Assembly (NCBI RefSeq): GCF_022919575.1
Contig: NZ_CP095071.1
Coordinates: 3,172,001 to 3,236,000 of the forward strand
DNA: 64,000 nucleotides
DNA from: Gracilibacillus salinarum
GTDB taxonomy: Bacteria > Bacillota > Bacilli > Bacillales > Amphibacillaceae
Direction of reading: 5' to 3'
Program-made: the position numbers and the translations under genes
The notes under the pieces: model-generated
The model's input: the letters and a program-made list of their open reading frames with translations, nothing else
What the model was told of the DNA's origin: nothing
Database searches by the model: none
Shown here: one piece after another, positions 16,303 to 26,100 of the stretch
How the letters are laid out: every line of letters starts with the position of its first letter
Numbering within the stretch: position 1 is the first letter of the stretch

Positions 16303-19300
16303 TTGGCTTTTGAAGATACAGAAAAACGCTTTGAAGAGGATATTGAAACATACCTATTAACGGAAGGTGGGTATGTGAAAGGCAATCAAGCAAACTATGA
16401 TAAAGAAAAAGCTATTGATATCCACCAATTAATAGGATTCATTCAAGAGACACAAGAAAAAGCATGGGTTCGATATAAGAAAATATACGGAGAACAAGCA
16501 TCTAAGCAGCTATATAAGCGCTTGAATGATGAGATCGATTCCAATGGTGTTTTACATGTACTAAGAAATGGCATAACAGATCGTGGAGTTAAATTAAAGA
16601 TTGCCTTCTTTCGCCCGGAATCCACTTTAAATGAAAAGACAATACAAAATTACCAATCCAATAAATTTGCGGTTACGCGTCAGTTTGCTTATTCAACAGC
16701 AAATAATAATTCTTTGGATATGGTCTTGTCACTTAATGGGATTCCGATTGTCGCAATGGAATTAAAGAATCAAATCAAAGGGCAATCAGTGGAACATGGT
16801 AAGAAGCAATTCATGTATGACCGTGACCCAAGAGAGAAATTATTTCAGTTTAATAAACGTGTTCTCGTTTATTTTGTTGCTGATTTAAATGAAGTATGGA
16901 TGACAACTAAGCTAGATGGAAAAGAGACTTTCTTTTTACCTTTTAATCAAGGGACGAATGGTGCTGGAGAAGTTGGTGGTGCAGGAAACCCTGAGAACCT
17001 GGATGGTTATATTACGTCCTATCTATGGGAAAAAGTACTTCAAAAAGATAGCCTAATGAACATTATTCATCGTTTTATGCACTTGGAAGTGAAAAAACAA
17101 AAGGTAGTAAAAAAAAGACGCGAGCTAAACAAAGTGAGTTCAAAATTGATTTTCCCTCGTTTCCACCAGCTAGATGCCGTTCGAAAACTGGTTCACACTG
17201 TTCGGTTAAAAGGTAGCGGGGATAATTATTTAATTCAACATAGTGCAGGGTCTGGAAAATCCAATAGTATCGCATGGTTAGCATATCATCTTGCTAGCTT
17301 ACATGGTGATGATGATAAAAGTATATTTAATTCGGTCATCGTTGTGACAGACCGGACTGTTTTAGATCGTCAATTACAAGACACAATCTCTAGCTTTGAT
17401 CACACGGATGGGTTAGTGGAAACAATTGGAGAAAGAAAAACATCAAGGGATTTAAAAAATGCTATTAATGATGGCAAACGCATTATCATTACAACACTAC
17501 AAAAGTTTCCTGTTATTTATGAAGAGGTGGATGTTAATCAAGGAAATCGATTTGCGGTTCTTGTAGATGAAGCACATTCCTCACAAACAGGAACAAGTGC
17601 TAAAAAGTTAAAGGCGGCACTTGCGGATACAGAAGAAGCTTTAAGAGAGTATGCAGAGCTGGAAGCTGAAATTGAGGAAAATACGCCAGACCAAGAAGAT
17701 AAACTTGTACAAGAGCTTTTATCACATGGAAGCCATGACAATTTAAGCTTCTTTGCTTTTACAGCAACCCCTAAAGAAAAAACACTTGAAATGTTTGGAA
17801 CAAAACAATCTGATGATTCGTTTCGACCGTTTCATATTTATAGCATGAGGCAAGCAATTGAAGAAGGGTTTATTTTAGATGTACTGCAAAACTATATGAC
17901 CTATCAAATGTCTTATAAAATTGCGAAAAACACACCGGACAACCCAGAATTATCAACAACTCAAGGTGTAAAAGCCATTAGACGATATCAGTCCTTGCAT
18001 CCTCATAATTTACAGCAAAAAACAGCTATTATGATTGAGCATTTCCGAAATGTAACACAACATGAAATTGGCGGCAGAGCCAAAGCGATGGTGGTCACAG
18101 CCTCACGTTTGCATGCTGTTCGTTATTTCTTTGAATTTAAGCGTTATATTGAGAATAAAGGATATGACGATATGGATGTGCTCGTCGCATTTTCCGGAAC
18201 AGTCCAGGATGAAAATAAAGAGTACACTGAAGAGCAATTAAATAAAACAAAAGATGGTAAACGGGTGAAAGAAAATCAACTAAAAGAAACATTTCATACA
18301 GATGAATTCAATGTTCTAGTAGTTGCCGAGAAATATCAAACTGGGTTTGACGAACCGTTACTGCATACCATGTTTGTTGATAAAAAACTTTCTGGTGTGA
18401 AGGCTGTCCAAACTCTTTCCCGGTTGAATCGTACGCATCCAAATAAAAATAATACCTTTATATTGGATTTTGTAAACGAGGCGGAAGATATTCAGAAGGC
18501 CTTTCAGCCATTTTATGAGGTAACAGAATTAGACAAAGAAATTGATGTTAACCTTATTTATGATACGAAAACAAAGCTTAGAAATTATAAAATTTATAAC
18601 GACCAAGACATAAAAAAACTCACTAAAATTTATTTGAAAAATGGCAACCAATCTGACAAAGATTTGGGAAGAATAGCAAGTCACTTGGTACCAATTATTA
18701 AAAGATATGAAGAACTAGATGAACAGCAGCGATATGAGTTTCGAGTAACCGTTCGTAATTTTAATAAATGGTATTCCTATATTACACAATTAACAAGGAT
18801 GTTTGATAAAGAGTTGCATGAGGAGTTTATCTTCAATTCTTACTTGATTAAATTCATTCCTAAGAATAGTACTGAAAAAATTGATATTGAAGACAAAGTG
18901 AAATTGGAGTATTACAAGCTGGAGCAAACTTTTAATGGTGATATCGCATTAGAAAAAAATACAAACGGCTATCAATTAAGTAATCCGGATAACGTGGAGA
19001 CTGGAATTAAACCACCAGAAGATGATGATTTACTAGAGAATATCGTGAGACGAGTTAATGAAAAATACGATGGTAAAATATCTGAATCTGATCGCGTTAT
19101 TATTGACGGGGTTACACGTAAAGCGAAAGAATCCAATGATAGATTAAAAAGCCTTGCAAGAAACAATGATGAGGAAATGTTTGAAAAAAGCCTATTCCCT
19201 GGAGTTTTCGAAAAGGCTTCTCAAGACTTATATATGGAACAAATGGATTCTTATTCGAAACTATTTGAAGATAAATCGTATTATAATACGATTATGATGG

Positions 19301-19341
19301 CAGTTGCGAAAGAGATTTACAAGGAATTGAGAAGCGAATAA
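16303..19341 (+). CDS. hsdR: Type I restriction endonuclease/translocase subunit
   Basis: 1012 residues, TTG start at 16303 after AAGGAGG. Translocates DNA with ATP and cleaves unmodified DNA. Seen: an N-terminal PD-(D/E)xK nuclease (LDMVLSLNGIPIVAMELKN; D139, E and K around 152-154), Walker A HSAGSGKSNS (about 316), DEAH box VDEAHSSQTG (about 420), FTATPKEKTLEMFG (about 487), and the second RecA domain with TGFDEPLLHTMFVDK and QTLSRLNRTHP (about 680-710), then a helical C-terminus. Length is normal for the family and no motif is broken. Directly follows hsdS. Confidence 0.95.
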   Translation: MAFEDTEKRFEEDIETYLLTEGGYVKGNQANYDKEKAIDIHQLIGFIQETQEKAWVRYKKIYGEQASKQLYKRLNDEIDSNGVLHVLRNGITDRGVKLKIAFFRPESTLNEKTIQNYQSNKFAVTRQFAYSTANNNSLDMVLSLNGIPIVAMELKNQIKGQSVEHGKKQFMYDRDPREKLFQFNKRVLVYFVADLNEVWMTTKLDGKETFFLPFNQGTNGAGEVGGAGNPENLDGYITSYLWEKVLQKDSLMNIIHRFMHLEVKKQKVVKKRRELNKVSSKLIFPRFHQLDAVRKLVHTVRLKGSGDNYLIQHSAGSGKSNSIAWLAYHLASLHGDDDKSIFNSVIVVTDRTVLDRQLQDTISSFDHTDGLVETIGERKTSRDLKNAINDGKRIIITTLQKFPVIYEEVDVNQGNRFAVLVDEAHSSQTGTSAKKLKAALADTEEALREYAELEAEIEENTPDQEDKLVQELLSHGSHDNLSFFAFTATPKEKTLEMFGTKQSDDSFRPFHIYSMRQAIEEGFILDVLQNYMTYQMSYKIAKNTPDNPELSTTQGVKAIRRYQSLHPHNLQQKTAIMIEHFRNVTQHEIGGRAKAMVVTASRLHAVRYFFEFKRYIENKGYDDMDVLVAFSGTVQDENKEYTEEQLNKTKDGKRVKENQLKETFHTDEFNVLVVAEKYQTGFDEPLLHTMFVDKKLSGVKAVQTLSRLNRTHPNKNNTFILDFVNEAEDIQKAFQPFYEVTELDKEIDVNLIYDTKTKLRNYKIYNDQDIKKLTKIYLKNGNQSDKDLGRIASHLVPIIKRYEELDEQQRYEFRVTVRNFNKWYSYITQLTRMFDKELHEEFIFNSYLIKFIPKNSTEKIDIEDKVKLEYYKLEQTFNGDIALEKNTNGYQLSNPDNVETGIKPPEDDDLLENIVRRVNEKYDGKISESDRVIIDGVTRKAKESNDRLKSLARNNDEEMFEKSLFPGVFEKASQDLYMEQMDSYSKLFEDKSYYNTIMMAVAKEIYKELRSE

Positions 19342-19364
19342 AAAGTAAGTTTGAGGTGTAATCG

Positions 19365-19676
19365 ATGAATACAAAAAGTCATCAACCATATAAATCTGTC
19401 CGTATTTACCCAGAGGATTTTCAAGACTTCAAAGAAATTGCCTTTTATCAAGAAAAGAAGATAATCGAAGTGATTTCAGAGTCGCTCTCGCTGCTTAAAC
19501 AAAAGGTGAATTTGGATAAAGAAATTGATATTCATCTGACAACAAAGCCTTCAGAAATAAAGAAATGCATTGAAGGTATCGAAGTGCTTATCGCAAATCA
19601 AAGCACAAATAAAAATTCAAATGGGATAGACCTTGAAGATAATGACTTCTATAGGAAGTTGAAAGATCTAACTTAA
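19365..19676 (+). CDS. 103-residue protein between hsdR and SIR2 genes
   Basis: Starts 23 bases after hsdR with TTTGAGGTG upstream. The N-terminus (YKSVRIYPEDFQDFKEIAFYQEKKIIEVISESLSLL) looks like a ribbon-helix-helix or antitoxin-type fold: a strand, then two helices. The rest is acidic and probably disordered. No family is recognised. It could be a regulator of the defence island or a small component of the SIR2-HerA pair; position is the only evidence. Confidence 0.5.
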   Translation: MNTKSHQPYKSVRIYPEDFQDFKEIAFYQEKKIIEVISESLSLLKQKVNLDKEIDIHLTTKPSEIKKCIEGIEVLIANQSTNKNSNGIDLEDNDFYRKLKDLT

Positions 19677-19735
19677 ATCATTGTTCAGGATAAAGTTTAT
19701 AGACTTCTAATTTATAAAATTGGGGGCGATAAAGT

Positions 19736-21154
19736 TTGAATAGCTCAGTTGTTGAAGTATTAAAAGAGAGCTTAATAGAGAAAAATGTAACTTTTCTTCT
19801 CGGTGCGGGAGCATCAGCACCGTATTTTTCATCTTTGGGTAACTTTGAGGAAATACTATCAAATGAGAATATAGATTATCGTGGTAAGAATTTAGTGAAA
19901 GCACTTTTTTATTATCAATCTATAAGGGATAACATATATTTACATCATTTTATGTTTGATAAATGCTGTTGCAATGATAAAAAAGACTTAATGCTTTCTA
20001 TCATAAATGAATATTCTAGATTTATTCACAATGGGATAGAATTTTTAAAGGTAAGAAATAGTAGGATTTCACCTAAAAGACTTAATGTGATTACTACCAA
20101 TTATGATCTATTTATAGAGTCTTCAATTGACCGGCTACTCGAAATGAATCCCCGAATATTCTTTAATGACGGGACAAACGGGTATGGAAAAAGGGTTATA
20201 AGTACGGATAATTTTAATAAAACATTACTTTATTCGGGGGTATTCGATAATTATTCAAATGAGATGCCGGCCGTGAATTTAATTAAATGCCATGGCTCCA
20301 TAAATTGGAAGGAATATGCGAAAAATAATAACCGTGCAAAAATACAGGTAGCAATTGAGGAGAATTTAATTTCTCCAATAAACAATGATTTAGAAATTGT
20401 TATACAAGAGATTAATCAATACTTTAAAGAGTTTCCATTTATCATGAATACTGACTCCCTAGAGAATCTTATTGAAAATATGAATAATATCGAATTAGTT
20501 AATGAAGGTTTGATTAACGAGTTAAATTTTATTGGTGAACATGCAGGCGAAAGTTTATCGAAACTCATCGAAAAAATTGAAGCACTACAGATTGTCTTAC
20601 CAACTAAAGATAAATTCCAAACTACCTTGATAAAAGAACATTATTTTAGCATGCTTAGACTTCTTAGTTATGAACTTGAAAAAAAACAATCCCTACTGGT
20701 TGTATTTGGTTTTTCATTTCAGGATGAACATATATTAGAAATTGTACAGAGGTCGTTAAATAATCCAGCTCTTTTAGTTATTATCTTTTGTTTTACTGAT
20801 AATGAAAAAAGTAATATCATATCACAATTTAATTTTTCAATTGGAAATGTCCCAATTAATATAAAGTTCATTGAACCCAAAGATTTTTTGGTAAAAGAAA
20901 TGGATGAAGAAGATTATATGGAAGAGGAAGAAAACCAAGACGACAAAAATTTTACTGTAATAACAAATGAAGGTAGAGTATCTATATATTCAAATGTAGT
21001 ATCAAAACTTGAAAATGAAGCTGGAAATTCTGTTATTCCTGTACTGAATTTTTCGTCATTTAATTCAATATTGGAAATGGATATCGCAAATAAATATATA
21101 CCTATAGTGGGTAAAGAAACAGAAAAGGAAAAAGAAACAGGGGATACAGAATGA
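19736..21154 (+). CDS. SIR2-domain defence protein (partner of HerA ATPase)
   Basis: 472 residues from TTG 19736 (GGGGGCGATAAAG upstream). Seen: a SIR2-family NAD-binding fold with FLLGAGASAPYF (about 20-31), NVITTNYDLFIES (about 117-129), IKCHGSINW with the likely catalytic His (about 184-190) and LLVVFGFSFQDEHI (about 320). Residues 400-472 are an acidic tail. Known: SIR2-HerA pairs are anti-phage systems in which the SIR2 protein degrades NAD+ (and in some cases has nuclease activity) within a large complex with a HerA-type ATPase. The stop overlaps the HerA start by four bases (ATGA). Confidence 0.88.
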   Translation: MNSSVVEVLKESLIEKNVTFLLGAGASAPYFSSLGNFEEILSNENIDYRGKNLVKALFYYQSIRDNIYLHHFMFDKCCCNDKKDLMLSIINEYSRFIHNGIEFLKVRNSRISPKRLNVITTNYDLFIESSIDRLLEMNPRIFFNDGTNGYGKRVISTDNFNKTLLYSGVFDNYSNEMPAVNLIKCHGSINWKEYAKNNNRAKIQVAIEENLISPINNDLEIVIQEINQYFKEFPFIMNTDSLENLIENMNNIELVNEGLINELNFIGEHAGESLSKLIEKIEALQIVLPTKDKFQTTLIKEHYFSMLRLLSYELEKKQSLLVVFGFSFQDEHILEIVQRSLNNPALLVIIFCFTDNEKSNIISQFNFSIGNVPINIKFIEPKDFLVKEMDEEDYMEEEENQDDKNFTVITNEGRVSIYSNVVSKLENEAGNSVIPVLNFSSFNSILEMDIANKYIPIVGKETEKEKETGDTE

Positions 21155-22992
21155 ATAGTCTAGAAATTGGGGTAGTTGTTGAAGTAAATGGCTTTGTATC
21201 AAAAGTTGCTACTTTTGATGATGCTAATCACGCAACATTTATACATAATGGAGAGTTAATAAAAAACGTTAGTGTCAACAGTTTTGTTATTATTTCCCAA
21301 GGGTTTATTAAAATTATTGCAAAAGTGAATTCGGAATCCTTTTGGGATAATTTAAATAATACAAAAGGATACAATTTGGATAATAGATTTTCAAAAAATA
21401 GCATTAAAAGACTTATTGAAATCCAAACGATTGGTTATATTAAAAATGGAGAGTTTATAAGTGGAGCTTCATTCCTACCTATGATTGGTAACTTTTGCAA
21501 TATACCTACAAATGAAGAGATAAATCAAATATTTATTAATAATTATATCTCTGAAGATAATAGTTTTACTATCTCAATTGGGAAGAGTTTAAATGAAAAC
21601 AATGGCATTTCTTTGCCGATAAATTCATTTTTTGCTTCACATATAGGTGTTTTTGGAAATACAGGAAGCGGTAAGTCGAATACATTACATAAATTATATT
21701 ATGAATTGTTTACTAGAAATGAGTTACCAAACCTCACAACCAAGAGTTCTTTTATAGTATTAGACTTTAATGGTGAATATGTACATGAAAAGTCTTTTGG
21801 CATAAACGATGAGGAAAAGAAGAAAATTTATAATTTAACATCTGGAAATACCTTTGGAGATAAATTTCCAATTGAATTTGATGTTTTCTTTGATGATGAA
21901 ATGCTTTCAGTATTGTTCTCGGCTACCCAACAAACACAAAAACCTTTTATTACTAGATTATTAAAAAGATCAAAAAAGTATAATTTTGGGAGTAATTCAC
22001 TTTCTAATTGGGTATTAGCGCTAATTAGGTATATTTATACTGGGATTCCTAATCAGAACATTAGAGATATAATGGTAGAAGTTCTTGAAAAACATATACA
22101 AGGTGTAGACCAATACTTAATTAATATCAAGAACACTAAAGTTTATAACGGGGAAAGCCAATATTTTTTTCATAAAGATTGGTATGGAGATAGAAGATGG
22201 TTTAGATTCGAAGGTGATTTTAGTCAGGAATCACACGAGGTATTATTATTAGAGGAAATTAGAAACCATATAATTAATACACCTTTGGATGTATTACAAG
22301 AATTTGAAATTAGATGCCATCTACAGCTTGTAAATGATTTGTTATATGGAAATGTTGCACAGGAACATATTCTTCCATTACTGAGAAGGATAGAAACACG
22401 ACTTAGTAAAATTTATAATTATATCGAGATAGTAGAGGAATTACCAGAACAGCCATTCTTACAAATTATTTCGCTTAGAGATTTAAATACAGAGTCTAAA
22501 AAGTTCCTGTCCCTCATTATATCAAAGATGTATTTTGATAGTCATAAAATGAAACAAGCGAAAGAAAGTTTCCATCTTATCATTGATGAAGCCCACAATA
22601 TTTTATCAAATCAATCTTTACGTGAGCAGGATGGTTGGATGGATTACAGATTAGAATTGTTTGAAGAAATAATAAAAGAGGGCAGGAAATTCGGTTTTTT
22701 CTTAACCTTGGCGAGTCAACGTCCTGCCGATATATCACCTACAATCCTTTCACAAGTGCATAATTTCTTTCTACATAAATTGGTGAATGAAAGGGACCTA
22801 CAGATCATAGATAATTCCATATCAACATTAGACAAGGTTTCTAAATCTATGTTACCTGTCCTTGCACAAGGAGTATGTATCATATCCGGCACAGCTTTAA
22901 CAATGCCTGTAACTGTTTCTGTAGATTTTATTGATAACATTAACTTAAGACCCCAGAGTGATACTGTTTTATTAACTGATTTATGGAAATGA
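21151..22992 (+). CDS. HerA-type ATPase of a SIR2-HerA defence system
   Basis: 613 residues. Seen: an N-terminal HAS-barrel-like domain (about 1-150), Walker A IGVFGNTGSGKSNT (about 167-180), FIVLDFNGEY, Walker B LIIDEAHNILS (about 473), and LTLASQRPADISPTILSQVHNFFLHKL (about 515-540), the HerA/FtsK motor signature. The ATPase forms hexameric rings and in this family assembles with the SIR2 effector. Translation is coupled to SIR2 by ATGA. A strong terminator follows at 23193. No NurA-type nuclease gene is adjacent, which fits a SIR2-HerA rather than HerA-NurA role. Confidence 0.88.
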   Translation: MNSLEIGVVVEVNGFVSKVATFDDANHATFIHNGELIKNVSVNSFVIISQGFIKIIAKVNSESFWDNLNNTKGYNLDNRFSKNSIKRLIEIQTIGYIKNGEFISGASFLPMIGNFCNIPTNEEINQIFINNYISEDNSFTISIGKSLNENNGISLPINSFFASHIGVFGNTGSGKSNTLHKLYYELFTRNELPNLTTKSSFIVLDFNGEYVHEKSFGINDEEKKKIYNLTSGNTFGDKFPIEFDVFFDDEMLSVLFSATQQTQKPFITRLLKRSKKYNFGSNSLSNWVLALIRYIYTGIPNQNIRDIMVEVLEKHIQGVDQYLINIKNTKVYNGESQYFFHKDWYGDRRWFRFEGDFSQESHEVLLLEEIRNHIINTPLDVLQEFEIRCHLQLVNDLLYGNVAQEHILPLLRRIETRLSKIYNYIEIVEELPEQPFLQIISLRDLNTESKKFLSLIISKMYFDSHKMKQAKESFHLIIDEAHNILSNQSLREQDGWMDYRLELFEEIIKEGRKFGFFLTLASQRPADISPTILSQVHNFFLHKLVNERDLQIIDNSISTLDKVSKSMLPVLAQGVCIISGTALTMPVTVSVDFIDNINLRPQSDTVLLTDLWK

Positions 22993-23192
22993 TTATTGAA
23001 TGGGCGAGTTTACTATAACAACTCGAACTTCAAGTGTGAACCGAATGATAAAAAATATGTCCAATTTCATTTTGCTTGCTTTATAAACCAGTGGATAAGT
23101 CCACGTAACATACAAGTAGCATACAAAAGTGCCTGCAAGCCTTGATTTTACTACATCCCTCAGTTCTCAAAACGTTAATTTCACAATTATGC

Positions 23193-23226
23193 AAAACCCC
23201 CAATCATTTATGGTTGGGGGTTTTTT
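23193..23226 (+). terminator. Rho-independent terminator after the SIR2-HerA operon
   Basis: A ten-bp stem AAACCCCCAA/TTGGGGGTTT with six or more following Ts. The remaining 22993-23433 gap holds no gene that I can see. Confidence 0.85.
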
Positions 23227-23357
23227 ATTCAGAAAAGAAAGGATATAAGTGCAGTCTGTAATCATGCTGAACAGGAAAGTGGGTTCTTATAAATTATGTA
23301 AAATAAAACCGATTTACAATGCGCAAGTCACGATAAACTATTAGATATTTCGACGGA

Positions 23358-23386
23358 TTACGAATAGAAGTATAATGGTATATAAT
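23358..23386 (+). promoter_or_regulatory. Possible sigma-A promoter for the 62-residue membrane protein
   Basis: Two TATAAT hexamers lie at 23371 and 23381, 50-60 bases upstream of the start codon; the -35 match (TTACGA at 23358, 17-base spacing to the second) is weak. Confidence 0.4.
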
Positions 23387-23433
23387 GTAAATGGTAGGTC
23401 TGTTTATAGCAAGAAGAGAAAGGAGTGTGAAAT

Positions 23434-23622
23434 ATGCTAGAAGGTAAGATATTTTGGATATTTATGCTAGTGTATATCTTATTGGCGATATTAATAATTT
23501 GGCTAGTCCCCATCGATATAGCGATTGTACCGATAGTTATTTTGCCTCTGGTGGTATTTATACCGTATAATATCCTAATCCTAAGAAAAAGGAATAAGGG
23601 GAATACTAAAAATTATGAATGA
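23434..23622 (+). CDS. Small two-helix membrane protein
   Basis: 62 residues with RBS AGAAAGGAG. Two hydrophobic helices (about 7-25 and 27-50) joined by a tight turn containing VPIDIAIVP, and a basic tail (LRKRNKGNTK) that would face the cytoplasm. No family recognised. It stands alone, with two TATAAT boxes upstream and a hairpin repeat (23653-23750) downstream that may act as its terminator. Confidence 0.6.
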   Translation: MLEGKIFWIFMLVYILLAILIIWLVPIDIAIVPIVILPLVVFIPYNILILRKRNKGNTKNYE

Positions 23623-23652
23623 AAGAATGACAGACAGTGATCAACATTTAGC

Positions 23653-23752
23653 AATGAAGCACGACGTAGTGAAATTATAAATGTACCAAGTATAAGAAAA
23701 ACTACGGCATTTGCTAACTAGTAGACGATGCAAATGCCGAGTTTTTCTAATT
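23653..23752 (+). repeat. Dispersed hairpin repeat, copy 1
   Basis: Contains ATGAAGCACGACGTAGTGAA, ATGTACCAAGTATAAGAAAA, then a hairpin ACGGCATTTGC...GCAAATGCCG with T-rich tail. A clearly related copy lies at 49704-49800 and a more distant one at 62282-62352. Probably a short transposable or terminator-type element; here it follows the small membrane protein gene. Confidence 0.6.
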
Positions 23753-23788
23753 ATTATATAATTGCTAACATGATAGAAAGTGTTATCC

Positions 23789-25081
23789 TTACCGTAAACT
23801 GTCTATCTCGAACAATGCAAAAAACTCCTCTTTTAGCTCTGGGTTTTCCTCCATATCTATGGATACATAGGACCGATCTTCTTCTGATAGTTGGTCAATT
23901 TGTAACGAAAGGTTTTCCTCTTCCATTTTTTGTTTTATTTCAATCGAATCATCAAGTGAATCTTCGTTGTAGTGAAATTGTTCAAAGGAAACGGTATCTC
24001 CATTTTTCCTGTTTCGGCAGTCAGATCTACAGTTTCCACATCATCCCATTGATACACCTCTTCTGAACCTAGTGTGGACTGAATGATTTCTTCGGATCCA
24101 ATCGCCCTGTAATCATCTAAGGTGAAAAACTGTAAAATAACAAAGATAGCAATTAAGCTGCTAAAGGCTAAAAAGATCTTTTTCCTGCCTGTTTTCCAGA
24201 TGGTAAGCGGCCCAGCTAACATCATTAGAAATACAAAGAGAAGAATCTGAAAAGTGCCGATCCATTGACTTGAAGCGAGACTTAAAAATAAGTAATCAGG
24301 CTCTTGAAATGAAGCTTTTCTTTAATTCTGAGAAATGAATCAAAAGAAAGAAGCCAAAAGGAATGATTAACGTAATGTAGTAAAAAATGCTAAAAGCTCG
24401 CTGCTTATAGAAATTCTTAAATGACACATCTTTGACTAGAAAAAGTCCGATTGTGAAAGGCAACAGAGCCATTATAAGATACATAATCAAGGAAAAGAAT
24501 ACCCCATCCTCTTCAATGAATGTATATAATGGAAAGCTAATAAAATAACCCCAAATCATGAGAATGTAGCCTAGGGATCCTTTTATGAAGAGAAGAAACC
24601 TTTTTAAAATAGATGTCTCTCCCTGAGTGGAATTGTTTTTGTCTGCAATATGCTGGTCCATGATAGCTCTCATTCGTCTGAAAAAGTCAAGTAAGTAAAA
24701 ATTCAGTGCAGTGTAGGCTCTTTGTGCATCCTCCGACATGTCCTGTATCGTCTCTGGGTTCGTTTAGCTAATTTCAGAAAATGGTCGCTGGATCATTTCA
24801 GCAAGAGCATTTACCTGCTCTTTTACCCACTCAAAGTGAGAAGCATATACTTCATTAAGCCATTCTTCATTCATCATTTCTTCAGGAAGTTCATTATTAT
24901 TCCGTAAGTGAGACAAGTAACGGAATAATTCGTCATCCGTCAAGTTGTGCCCTGTGCCCTTTAGAACTTGTAACAGTTTCTGCCGTAACCATAACGGTAA
25001 TTCTGACTCCGTCATCTGTTCTTGCAGCGATGTAAAAAAATCCGTACGTTCCTCATTCGATTGTACCTCCATACCAATCAT
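23789..25081 (-). pseudogene. Broken membrane-protein gene (one stop, two frameshifts)
   Basis: Three consecutive minus-strand fragments read as one protein. Fragment 1 (25081-24764) ends at a TAA (24764-24766), but the same frame continues with TNPETIQD into fragment 2 (24739-24296), so this is a nonsense codon. Near 24300 the frame shifts; the continuation FQEPDYLFLSLASSQW leads into fragment 3. Near 23995 it shifts again, and the last part (EQFHYNEDSLDDSIEIK, ending at TAA 23789) completes the gene. The restored product of about 430 residues has a helical acidic N-terminus, four or five membrane helices and a soluble C-terminal domain. The family is not recognised. Confidence 0.75.
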
Positions 25082-25322
25082 CTCCTAACTGTAGACTTAT
25101 TCCTATTATGTTACCGTTTTTCCAAAAAGAGGAATTCGCTTATGTCTATAGTAGCTTAAATTGGAAGAGATGAAAAGAAAAGACTAGCTTTCCTTCAGGT
25201 ATAGCCCAAAAATATATTAATAGTGCAAAAAAATGTCCCCGTTACATAAAGTATATAAACCGTTGAAAATGTATAGAAATAGAAAAAGTGAAGAAAATCT
25301 TAAATAAAAAGAGGTTTTAATC

Positions 25323-25859
25323 ATGAACAGGTTAAATGTTTACAATTACACGTTTCAGAACTTACAAGAAAAAGAGATGACCTTTGATGATGTATTTACG
25401 CGAATCAAACGATTTATGCAGAGAGATCCTAAAGGTGATTATCGCTTAATTGTTGGGACAGACTCTCAAGTCCATTGTCACTATGTACGTTTCATTACGG
25501 GTATTGTCATTTACCGTGAGCATAAGGGGGCTTGGGCCTGTATACGAAAAAATATTGTAAATAGGAAAATGGAAAACTTGCATGAGCGGATTTCTTATGA
25601 AACATCATTAACAGAAGAAGTCGTTTCGATGTTTACCGAAGAACGAAAAGAAACATTAATCAATATCGTGCTTCCCCATATTTATCAAGGATCAAAATTT
25701 ACAATGGAGGGACATATCGATATAGGTGCCGGTGAACGGAATAAGACAAGAGCTTTTGTAAATGAAATGGTGAACAGAATTGAATCAATGGGAATTGAAC
25801 CGAAAATTAAACCTGAATCATTTGTGGCTAGTTCCTATGCGAATCGGTACACGAAATAG
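25323..25859 (+). CDS. ykuK: YkuK-like DUF458 RNase H-fold protein
   Basis: 178 residues, ATG 25323. Matches the YkuK/DUF458 family: RLIVGTDSQVHCHYVRFITGIVIYREHKGA (first strands of an RNase H-like fold with an Asp in TDSQ), the GHIDIGAGERNKTR motif and the conserved ending IKPESFVASSYANRYTK. Length equals that of the Bacillus protein. The molecular function is unknown; the fold suggests nucleic-acid binding or cleavage. It is monocistronic. The 240 bases downstream hold no further feature. Confidence 0.85.
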   Translation: MNRLNVYNYTFQNLQEKEMTFDDVFTRIKRFMQRDPKGDYRLIVGTDSQVHCHYVRFITGIVIYREHKGAWACIRKNIVNRKMENLHERISYETSLTEEVVSMFTEERKETLINIVLPHIYQGSKFTMEGHIDIGAGERNKTRAFVNEMVNRIESMGIEPKIKPESFVASSYANRYTK

Positions 25860-26100
25860 GTGCATTCTTATATTTTCATAGAGCCTCCCAGTCCATACGA
25901 GTATGTAAAGCAACATAAGTCATTATTCATGTACATTGCTTTCCATTTGCTGAGTCATTTTTCCTAACCAAAATAAAAATAATTTTCTACCAATGGTAGG
26001 AGATTATGTAAATAGGAATCGGGTATTAATTTAGAGTAATACGAAAGCATTATATATATGGTTAGGTTAGGAAATCCTCTAGAAGGGAGCAAAAGGGAAG

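Noticed and set aside
22993..23433. Attachment site (attR) of the conjugative element
   Set aside because: No direct repeat, tRNA gene end or recombinase could be matched; the border remains open.
23728..24066. Plus-strand frame of 112 residues
   Set aside because: It is antisense to the pseudogene at 23789-25081 and has no RBS.
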